From JANPLD01 sp964445765 (GTDB taxonomy: Bacteria; Pseudomonadota; Alphaproteobacteria; Rickettsiales; UBA8987): a DNA stretch of 64,000 bases. The translations under genes and the position numbers were made by a program. Shown one piece after another: positions 9,799 through 16,500 of the stretch; position 1 is the first letter of the stretch; each line of letters opens with the position of its first letter. The stretch spans positions 1 through 64,000 of the forward strand of contig CAYULD010000001.1 in NCBI GenBank assembly GCA_964445765.1, written 5' to 3'. The notes under the pieces are model-generated. The model was not told the DNA's origin. It was given only the letters and a program-made list of their open reading frames with translations, and searched no databases.

Positions 9799-9875
9799 TG
9801 GTGGGCCTGAGAGGACTTGAACCTCTGACCCCCGCCTTATCAGAGCGGTGCTCTAACCAACTGAGCTACAGACCC
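9799..9875 (-). tRNA. trnI: tRNA-Ile (GAT)
   Basis: The minus strand folds as a tRNA of 77 nt including an encoded CCA. The acceptor stem GGGTCTG pairs with CAGGCCC (one G-T pair), the D arm is AGCTCAGTTGGTTAGAGC, the anticodon stem-loop is CGCTCTGATAAGGCG with anticodon GAT, and the T loop is GGTTCAAGTCC. In most bacteria this tRNA lies in the 16S-23S spacer; here it stands alone between thiG and ccmD, consistent with the broken rRNA operon. Confidence 0.97.
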
Positions 9876-9900
9876 AAAAACTAATTCAAAACCTTTGGGG

Positions 9901-9929
9901 CTTATAAATAATGAAAATCTATGTGTCAA
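9901..9929 (-). promoter_or_regulatory. Sigma-70 type promoter of tRNA-Ile
   Basis: On the minus strand a perfect -35 TTGACA (9924-9929) and a -10 TATAAG (9901-9906) are separated by 17 bases, and the tRNA begins about 25 bases after the -10 box. The same box pair and spacing occur before tRNA-Phe, which supports the call. Confidence 0.75.
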
Positions 9930-9994
9930 TTAAATTATATAACTTGCAAAAACTAGCTTAAAATGGCAATTTGCAAAAAAATAAATTTTATATT

Positions 9995-10138
9995 ATGAAG
10001 TTTGATGAGTTTTCTATTTATATTTTTTTAGCTTATGGCTTTACTTTTATTGTTTTAACAATACTAAGTTTATCTGCATATTATTCTCTTAAAAAATCAA
10101 AATTAAACAAATTTCAAAATGATGAAACCAAAGCATAA
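9995..10138 (+). CDS. ccmD: Haem exporter small subunit CcmD
   Basis: A 47-residue open frame, too short for most gene finders, starting MKFDEFSIYIFLAYGFTFIV. It has one transmembrane helix (about residues 7-30) with an aromatic Y-x-F-x-x-Y-G pattern before it and a basic cytoplasmic tail (LKKSKLNK), as in CcmD, the small protein that joins CcmC and CcmE in cytochrome c maturation system I. It overlaps the start of ccmE by 20 bases, the order usual for ccmC-ccmD-ccmE, though ccmC is not present upstream. The call rests on position, size and topology, since CcmD proteins are poorly conserved. Confidence 0.75.
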   Translation: MKFDEFSIYIFLAYGFTFIVLTILSLSAYYSLKKSKLNKFQNDETKA

Positions 10139-10592
10139 AAGACTTATTAACATATTGTTTTTATTATGCTTAGTCTCTTTGGGGGTTTTTGTTTTAATCC
10201 AAAATTTTAGAGATAATTTGATTTATTTTTACACCGCAACCGATATTGTAAAACTTAAAAAATCATCACCTAAAAAATTTGAAGAGCTTTTTAATGATAA
10301 GAAAATTAGAGTGGGCGGAATGATTAAAAAAAACTCACTTAAAAAAATTGATACTCGCAGATATATTTTTAAGGTAACTGATTATAAAAACGATGTAAAA
10401 ATAAATTATAAAGGTATTTTGCCACCAATGTTTAGAGAAGGGCAGGGCGTTGTTGCAGAGGGTTTTTTACAAAAGTTTTATGGCAAGAAATATCTCAAGA
10501 AAAAATCATATATTTTCAAATTTAAGGCTGAAAAACTTATTACCAAGCACGATGAAAAATATATGCCACCTGAATTAAAAAAGCTAAAATAA
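10119..10592 (+). CDS. ccmE: Cytochrome c maturation haem chaperone CcmE
   Basis: CcmE binds haem covalently in the periplasm and hands it to the cytochrome c ligation complex. The protein has one N-terminal membrane anchor (about residues 8-27) and an OB-fold domain; the segment YKGILPPMFREGQGVVAEG is family-typical, and the haem-attaching histidine is His144 in TKHDEKYMPPE. Two ATG codons are adjacent at the start; the second (10122) is equally possible. It overlaps ccmD upstream, and its TAA shares a base with the ATG of alr, so the three genes are likely translated from one message. Confidence 0.95.
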   Translation: MMKPKHKRLINILFLLCLVSLGVFVLIQNFRDNLIYFYTATDIVKLKKSSPKKFEELFNDKKIRVGGMIKKNSLKKIDTRRYIFKVTDYKNDVKINYKGILPPMFREGQGVVAEGFLQKFYGKKYLKKKSYIFKFKAEKLITKHDEKYMPPELKKLK

Positions 10593-11641
10593 TGCAAGCA
10601 AACGCAATATTAAATATTAATCTTTCGCAATTAGTTAAAAATTATACTGAGCTTAAAAATATTGCTAAAAACTCTATAACTGGGGCGGTTGTTAAGGCAA
10701 ACGCCTATGGGCTTGGGGTGGAATTTATTTCAAAAAAATTATATTCAGCAGGCTGTAAATATTTTTTTGTTGCTACTATTTCAGAGGCTTTAGAGATTAG
10801 AAAATTTCTTGCAGATGATACAAAAATTTTTGTTTTTAATGGTATTTTTAATGGTGAGGAAGAGAGTTTTTTTAAGCATAATATAACGCCAATTTTGAAT
10901 GATTATTATCAGCTTGAAATCTGGGCAAAATATGCCAGTAAAAAATCTCAAAAATTAAATGCGGTTATTCATTTTGATACTGGAATGAATCGTTTGGGCT
11001 TTAATTATTTAGATGCTGAAGAAATTAAAAATAATAAGCACTTAAATGGCTTAAATATTGATTTTGTAATGAGCCACCTTGCTTGTGCCTCAGATAAAAA
11101 TCACCCTCAAAATCAATCTCAGCTTGAAAAATTTAAGTTTATTACCAAAAATTTTTCTGATTATAAATTTTCTTTAGCAAATTCTAATGGCATTATGAAT
11201 GGTGGTGAATTTCACTATGATATAACCCGCCCCGGCTATTTTTTATATGCGAATAATGTTGTTACATTGAAGGCTAAAATTATCCAAATTAGAGATATTA
11301 ATGAGGCAGGATTTGTTGGATATAATTCCACTTATCAAGTAAAGAATGGTGATAAAATTGCGGTTATTCCAATAGGCTATGCAGATGGCTTGCCAAGAAT
11401 AACTTCTAATAAAATTTATGGTTATTTAGAGGGGTATAAATTGCCTCAAATTGGCATTATTTCAATGGATACAAGTATTTTTGATGTTTCTAAAGTGCCA
11501 GAAAATATTTTAAGTAAATGCAGTGAAATTGAGTTAATAAATGATAAAATAAGCGTATGTGATTTGGCGGAAAAGGCTAATACAATCGGTTATGAAATTT
11601 TAATAAAACTGGGAAATAGGCTTGAGAAGGTTTATAGTTAG
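10592..11641 (+). CDS. alr: Alanine racemase
   Basis: Alr makes D-alanine for peptidoglycan, using PLP. The PLP lysine lies in AVVKANAYGLG and the second catalytic residue is the tyrosine in VGYNSTYQ. The protein is 349 residues, slightly shorter than the E. coli enzyme. Its ATG overlaps the ccmE stop codon (TAATG), suggesting translational coupling to a functionally unrelated gene. The stop codon lies in the left arm of a strong inverted repeat shared with the convergent Hpt gene. Retention indicates that the organism builds peptidoglycan. Confidence 0.95.
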   Translation: MQANAILNINLSQLVKNYTELKNIAKNSITGAVVKANAYGLGVEFISKKLYSAGCKYFFVATISEALEIRKFLADDTKIFVFNGIFNGEEESFFKHNITPILNDYYQLEIWAKYASKKSQKLNAVIHFDTGMNRLGFNYLDAEEIKNNKHLNGLNIDFVMSHLACASDKNHPQNQSQLEKFKFITKNFSDYKFSLANSNGIMNGGEFHYDITRPGYFLYANNVVTLKAKIIQIRDINEAGFVGYNSTYQVKNGDKIAVIPIGYADGLPRITSNKIYGYLEGYKLPQIGIISMDTSIFDVSKVPENILSKCSEIELINDKISVCDLAEKANTIGYEILIKLGNRLEKVYS

Positions 11642-11677
11642 TTGCGTTAAGTTTAAGAGTATTTGCAACTAACTATA
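11633..11677. terminator. Inverted repeat between alr and the Hpt gene
   Basis: A perfect 13-base inverted repeat (TATAGTTAGTTGC at 11633-11645 and its complement at 11665-11677, 19-base loop) lies between two convergent genes and includes the alr stop codon. It could end transcription from both sides, but no T run follows on either strand, so it is not a classic intrinsic terminator. Confidence 0.55.
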
Positions 11678-11678
11678 G

Positions 11679-12008
11679 TTAAAACGCTCCAACTAATTTT
11701 GTCATTTCTAGATTTATTACCTTTAGAATTTTAAGAAATTTATTTTTTTCATCGTCATCTTCAAAAAATTCTGCCTTGCTACATCTCTCACCTAATTCGT
11801 TAAAACCTAGATTATAAGCACTTCCCTTAAGTTCGTGGCAGGCTTCGTGCCATTCATTCTTTTTCTTTTTTTCATCTTCAAGGGTAAAAGAGTTTTCTAA
11901 CTTAAAGATGCATTTTTCAAATGTTGCAGAAAATAATTGTAATAACAGCTTTTTGAGGTCTTTATCTTCCCCCGCAATTTCATCAAGCCTTGAAGTTACA
12001 ATTTGCAT
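11679..12008 (-). CDS. Orphan Hpt (histidine phosphotransfer) protein
   Basis: A 109-residue, all-helical protein with the Hpt motif ACHELKGSAYNLG; His58 is the likely phosphorylated residue, followed by the expected Lys-Gly-Ser. Such proteins pass phosphate between hybrid kinases and response regulators in multistep phosphorelays. It is not next to a kinase or regulator; neighbours are alr (convergent) and rlmB. Partners could be elsewhere in the genome. Alphaproteobacterial ChpT is a larger dimeric protein with a different fold end, so this is not ChpT. Confidence 0.8.
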   Translation of the reverse strand: MQIVTSRLDEIAGEDKDLKKLLLQLFSATFEKCIFKLENSFTLEDEKKKKNEWHEACHELKGSAYNLGFNELGERCSKAEFFEDDDEKNKFLKILKVINLEMTKLVGAF

Positions 12009-12058
12009 TAATAAATAAATTTATTTCAAGCTAAATTAGAATATAGCAAAAATATTAA

Positions 12059-12886
12059 TCAATTAAAATTATTAAGTTTTAAGCTATAGAGGGCAATTGC
12101 GGTTGCAACTGATGCATTAAGGCTTTCCACTTCAGAAGAAATTTCAATTTTAACCAAATTATCGCATAGTTTTTCAATATTCTCGCTAATGCCTTTGCCT
12201 TCACTGCCAACAACAAGGCAAATCTTACCTTTTTTTGTGAATTTGTTAATATTAAGCTCAGCATTTCCACTTAAGCCAATGATAATAAAGCCCTGATTTT
12301 TAAGATATTCCAGAGATTTTGAAAGGCTAGAAAGCCTTGCATAAGCAACTTGCTCTAAATAGCCAGTTGAGGTTTTAGCGATTGTTGCATTTTCTGCAGG
12401 TGAGTTTTTATCTTTTGTGATAACACAATTTGCCCCAAATGCTTTGCAACTTCTAATTATTGCACCAATATTGTGGGGGTCAGTAACTTTATCAAGTGCA
12501 ACTATGAAATTATAATCTTCGGCAATTTCCTCAATGTTTGGTTGTGAAAGTGGCTCAACTTCTGCAACTAAGCCTTGATGTGTTATTTGATCATAAGAAT
12601 TTTTTTGAAAGAATAATTTATCAATTTTTTGAGGGTCTAAAACTTCAATTTTTAGTTTTGAGAGAATTTCCTCTGATAAATTTTGTCTTAAAAAAGTAAG
12701 GGAGTTTTGTGTGCTTAATATTCTAATAATTTTTCTTTTAGGGTTTTTTATAGCCTGTAAAACTGGGTGTTTGCCATATAATAGATAAGTTGTATCTTCC
12801 TCATAAAAATCTTTTTTATCACGATAATCTTTTTTAGGAGTGCCTGATTTTTCATTAAAAGGCTTATTAAAAATTCTATTTTTCAT
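12059..12886 (-). CDS. rlmB: 23S rRNA 2'-O-ribose methyltransferase (RlmB/TrmH type)
   Basis: A SpoU-class enzyme that methylates a guanosine ribose, most likely G2251 of 23S rRNA. The N-terminal substrate-binding part begins YLLYGKHPVLQAI, as in RlmB; the SPOUT domain has the three class motifs DKVTDPHNIGAIIRSCKAFG, LVVGSEGKG and SSEVESLNASVATAIALY that make the knotted SAM site. The 275-residue length includes about 30 charged residues at the N-terminus that are not conserved. The gene lies downstream of tRNA-Ser on the same strand. A tRNA-directed TrmH role cannot be excluded. Confidence 0.9.
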   Translation of the reverse strand: MKNRIFNKPFNEKSGTPKKDYRDKKDFYEEDTTYLLYGKHPVLQAIKNPKRKIIRILSTQNSLTFLRQNLSEEILSKLKIEVLDPQKIDKLFFQKNSYDQITHQGLVAEVEPLSQPNIEEIAEDYNFIVALDKVTDPHNIGAIIRSCKAFGANCVITKDKNSPAENATIAKTSTGYLEQVAYARLSSLSKSLEYLKNQGFIIIGLSGNAELNINKFTKKGKICLVVGSEGKGISENIEKLCDNLVKIEISSEVESLNASVATAIALYSLKLNNFN

Positions 12887-12952
12887 AATATTATTTTTGA
12901 TAATAGCCTTTGATTATATATTTATATTCTTGCAAATCAATATCTTAAGTAA

Positions 12953-13046
12953 TGGCGGAGCGTGGGGGATTCGAACCCCCGATACGACTTTACAATCGTA
13001 TAACGGTTTAGCAAACCGCCGCCTTCAGCCTCTCGGCCAACGCTCC
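12953..13046 (-). tRNA. trnS: tRNA-Ser (GCT)
   Basis: A class II tRNA of 94 nt including CCA. On the minus strand the acceptor GGAGCGT pairs with ACGCTCC, the anticodon loop TTTGCTAA gives GCT, a long variable arm (TATACGATTGTAAAGTCGTA) forms its own stem, and the T arm is GGGGGTTCGAATCCCCC. The structure is complete. Confidence 0.97.
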
Positions 13047-13063
13047 AGATTAGATGCGTAAGA

Positions 13064-13091
13064 GTTATAATCTAAAAATTAATTGAGTAAA
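13064..13091 (-). promoter_or_regulatory. Probable promoter of tRNA-Ser
   Basis: On the minus strand a -10 TATAAC (13064-13069) and a weaker -35 TTTACT (13086-13091) are 16 bases apart, about 18 bases before the tRNA 5' end. It is less canonical than the promoters of the other two tRNAs. Confidence 0.45.
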
Positions 13092-13154
13092 CCATTTTTA
13101 ATATATAAAATTTTATGAAATTTGTTTACGATTTTTTAACTATTCTATGTTAGA

Positions 13155-13291
13155 GTGGTGGTTAGTGATAGTGATTAGTGGTAAGTGGCAAGTGGTAAGT
13201 TATACTCTCTCTAATTTCTCCCCCTGTTTACTGGGGGAGATTAAGAGGGGGGCAAGTTAGCGGCTAGGTTCTAGTGATTAGGGCTTAGCGT
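13155..13291 (+). repeat. Degenerate 7-base tandem repeats
   Basis: Two tracts show a 7-base period. The first (13162-13200) repeats AGTG with mainly three bases between units. The second (13257-13291) is five exact 7-base units, TTAGCGG, CTAGGTT, CTAGTGA, TTAGGGC and TTAGCGT, all with TAG in register. A hairpin (TCTCCCCC at 13217-13224 with GGGGGAGA at 13233-13240) separates them. Confidence 0.65.
13157..13180 (+). repeat. Left copy of a 24-base direct repeat around the giant gene
   Basis: The 24 bases that begin GGTGGTTAGTGA and end GTGATTAGTG recur exactly and in the same orientation at 17849-17872, two bases after the stop codon of the 4.3 kb gene. The pair therefore brackets the gene and its leader. 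Confidence 0.85.
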
Positions 13292-13361
13292 CATCTTGAG
13301 CGAAGCGAAAGATCTAGAAGGAATATACACCAACCATATATCTCACTCCGTTCGAAATGAC
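13290..13361 (+). repeat. Dispersed palindromic element, family A variant
   Basis: Begins GTCATCTTGAGCGAAGCGAA and ends TTCGAAATGAC. It shares the GTCAT/ATGAC ends and the GAGCGAAGCGAA core with the copies at 461, 27004 and 62571, but its interior differs. Confidence 0.65.
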
Positions 13362-13435
13362 AGAAAGGTTAGAGGGCACGACACAGGGTGGTAAGGGATT
13401 AGAAAAAATTAAAAGATTAACAACAAAAACAATAT

Positions 13436-13460
13436 CTCTCCCCTTTTATAAGGGGAGAGA
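13436..13460 (+). repeat. Hairpin related to the RBS hairpin
   Basis: TCTCTCCCCTT pairs with AAGGGGAGAGA around a short TTA loop. It matches the stem of the downstream hairpin at 13531-13554, and the flanking GAGAGGGGAT (13467-13476) is complementary to ATCCCCTCTC (13517-13526), so the pair can form a larger cruciform of about 120 bases. Confidence 0.7.
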
Positions 13461-13530
13461 ATAAAAGAGAGGGGATGGTTGGAATAAAATATAAGTTAAG
13501 ATTATAATATATTTTGATCCCCTCTCCTAA

Positions 13531-13554
13531 CCTCTCCCCTTGAAAGGGGAGAGG
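13531..13554 (+). promoter_or_regulatory. Hairpin that contains the ribosome-binding site of the giant gene
   Basis: CCTCTCCCCT and AGGGGAGAGG form a perfect 10-base G+C-rich stem with a 4-base loop. The right arm is the only Shine-Dalgarno-like sequence before the ATG at 13561 (spacing about 6). When the stem is formed the ribosome-binding site would be paired, so translation is probably restrained unless the stem is opened. The regulatory role is inference from geometry. Confidence 0.6.
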
Positions 13555-13560
13555 AATAAA

Positions 13561-16500
13561 ATGATTAACAAAAGAAAATTTATGAAAAATTTTTTACAGC
13601 AAATTGAACCACAACAACAATGGCAAAATGCAAACGATGATAATTTCATAAAATTAATTAATTACACTTTAGAATTTGAAAAAGCTAAAGGTTATGGTTA
13701 CGGTGCAACAGGTAATTTAACTAAGAAAGCACAAGATGATAGAATAAATAAGCTAGATAATAACAATAAAAGTCAAGTAACAGATTACTATAAAAAATAC
13801 TACTATTCAAATGATAAGGGCTATGGAATTGAAGGCTTACCAGAGCCTCTAGCCGTTGTTGCTATGGATATTGCCATTAACCAATATGATGTATGTGGTG
13901 CGCTTATGGTAGCCACTTATGAGCTTAATAGCCAAGCTATTAAAGAAAATAATAATGTTAGAAGCTTTACCTTAAAAGATAGAAATAATCTCTATTCTGA
14001 TAATTATGATAACCCCACCACCACTAGTACTACAGAAACAAATAGCGGAAATACACCAAGCGTTGCTAAGTTAGTTAAAGATGGCACAATTTCATATCGC
14101 GATACACCTACTTACAAATTATACGAACAAAACAAGCAGGCTATAATTGCTGAATATAATAAAGACCCAAGAGCTTTTTTAGATAAATTAACCGAAATTA
14201 GATTGCGTCAATATACACGAACCGGAGCAGTTGCCTCTCAGGCAACATTATCTAAAGCAGATGATCCTAATAGAACCAATTTTGAGGAATGGGCTGAAAG
14301 ATCGTTTGGTGCATTAGGCTATGCAGAGGCAATAAAATATAACCCTAATGCTACATTTAATGATAATGATGCTGTTACATTTGTTAATTCTGTTGTTTAT
14401 ATAGAACAAGCAACTGATCTATATTCACTTTTAGACTTAAATAATTCTCAAGATAATAATTCGTGGTATAGTGAAGTTAATAAGTCTTTTGGAGTAATAT
14501 TAAATAAACCTTATTATGATGCGTTAACAAATGAGATATATTCTATTTATAAAAATTTATTTATAACTAAAAATAATGTTTCAGTCTTAAATAGGGTTTA
14601 TTCTTATAGTAATGATCAAATTGATTCTTATTACTCATCTAATAAAAATGAAATTGAAATATTTTTCTTTAAAGATGTTAGAAATTTAATTTCACTCTAT
14701 GGTGATGATTTACCAAAATTTAAGGAAGAATTTGTAAAAGGCCTTCAAGCCTTGCCAGCTTTTCAAGATGGAGTGAACCCTTTTGTATCAGGTGGTAAGT
14801 TAGTTGCTGCTGATGGCAAATCCCTTGCTAATTTAACTGATGATAGATATTGGGATTTAAAAGACTCTAACTACTTTTTAGATGCAAATAATACTCAAGA
14901 TGAACTCGCAAACTTCAAAAAAGCGAGTGATTATTATAATAAATCAAGGCTACAGAATAATTTGCAAGCCTCATTTGATGGTGCTAAACCTGCTGAAGAA
15001 AAGAAATCAATTTTTGAAATAATATTGCAAATTATCAGCAATATGATTGGGCAAGATTTATCTCAATTCTTCCCCACCAATAAAAAAGAAGATGATGGGC
15101 TAACACCGCAAGAATTTGAAGCTACCAAAGCATATTACAAAGAAGGTGATGGTAAGGCAGAGTTACAAGGCAAAGTTGCTGGGGTTACCGCTACTTTAAC
15201 CGAAAATGAAAATGCAGAGCTTATAAATTTACTGGTTAATAGCACTAGTGAAGCAGATTTTGTAACAAAACTAAATGAAAAATTAGGTGCGATAGAGATT
15301 AATGTTAAAACTGGCACTGCAACAAATTTTACAAATGTTACTCCTCCTAAAACTGTAACCCTTTCAAAAATGGGTGTAAATTTTGCTGGTGCTTCAGAAA
15401 CTTTACTTAAAATCTTAGAAACTGAAGGTGCAAAAGGTTATCAGGCAATAAAAAACCACGCTATTTTACAGCAAGGTGGCTTTATTGATAATACAGCTGG
15501 AAAAGAAGGGCAATTAACTCAAAGTTTTTTTGATGATGCGAATATCTCAAAACAAGTTGCGGCTCAACTTGCAATTGTTGCTATACCGCAAGGTGAAGTT
15601 ATAAAACCAGAAAGCATTGCTACTAAATTACAAAATCTATTCACTAATGGTGCTACAGATGCCACAACCCCTGATAATGATAAGCTAGATGAATTATGGG
15701 GCAAAATAAAAGATGAAGAAATTACATTTAAGGTTGTTGGTAAAGATGTTAAAATGACGGTTGCTAATTTCGCCCAATATAGTGGTGTTAATGTTGGTGA
15801 TGCTAGTAAAACTGGCAAAGATTTCCTCCCTGCATTAATGAATGTTGGTGGCACTAACCCATTAAAAAACAAGGTAACTTCCTTAACAACTCCTGATTTA
15901 ACCACGCCTACCCATAGCACTTCTACCAATAATCGAAATAACTTAGAGTTTTTGAAAAACACTACAGATGCTGGCTTAAATCTTGCTAAAATATATATGC
16001 AAGCAAACCCAAGTAAATCTATTAATAAACAACAAGTTACCTCAGTAGTTATTACTGCTACGCTATTTAACGATAAAAATCCTAGAGGTTTTGCTGCAAA
16101 TATTTCTGGCTTATCTGTAAAAGAATTTGATGAAATTTTATTTGGCGAAGGTAATGAAAAAAATAAAAAATTAGTTGAAGATGCATTCAAAAAAGGGGAT
16201 TATGATGAGGTTTCAAGATTAATTAATAACAATAATAATTCCCTAGTTAAATTTGATGCAAATACTGGGCTTTTTAGTTTTAAGGAAGATTTGAGTGGTA
16301 CTACAAATTTAGCTGTAAAAAATGCGATTGAAGGTGATGTTAATTTTTTAATGACTGGAGATAAAAAACAATCTTCTAATAGTGTTGTATTGTCATCATT
16401 AAATAATAATTTAGGTCTCTTATTCAACGATAAGCCAGAATTAAAGCCTGCAAATCTTGAATTATCCTTTGGTCTATATGCCATAGCACTTGCTGAGGGT

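Larger units (their letters stand above)
13047..13560. other. Repeat-dense leader of the giant gene
   Basis: About 510 bases between tRNA-Ser and the giant gene hold no protein or RNA gene that I can support. They are packed with repeats: tracts with 7-base periodicity (13155-13291), a C/G-rich hairpin (13217-13240), a GTCAT...ATGAC palindrome (13290-13361), and two related GGGGAGAG hairpins (13436-13460 and 13531-13554), the last covering the ribosome-binding site. The G+C-rich runs stand out against the surrounding A+T-rich chromosome. Confidence 0.75.

Noticed and set aside
12840..13061. A 73-residue plus-strand frame over rlmB and tRNA-Ser
   Set aside because: It runs through the antisense of a complete tRNA and the 5' end of rlmB; no coding signal of its own.
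13155..13291. CRISPR-like array
   Set aside because: The repeats are only 7 bases, degenerate and contiguous with no spacers; no cas genes are present in the window.
13540..13560. TTG start for the giant gene seven codons upstream
   Set aside because: It falls inside the hairpin loop and leaves no ribosome-binding site; ATG at 13561 has one.
15564..16190. A 208-residue minus-strand frame inside the giant gene
   Set aside because: It mirrors the codon bias of the plus-strand gene (few antisense stops in Asn/Lys/Thr-rich DNA) and has no start site or family features.
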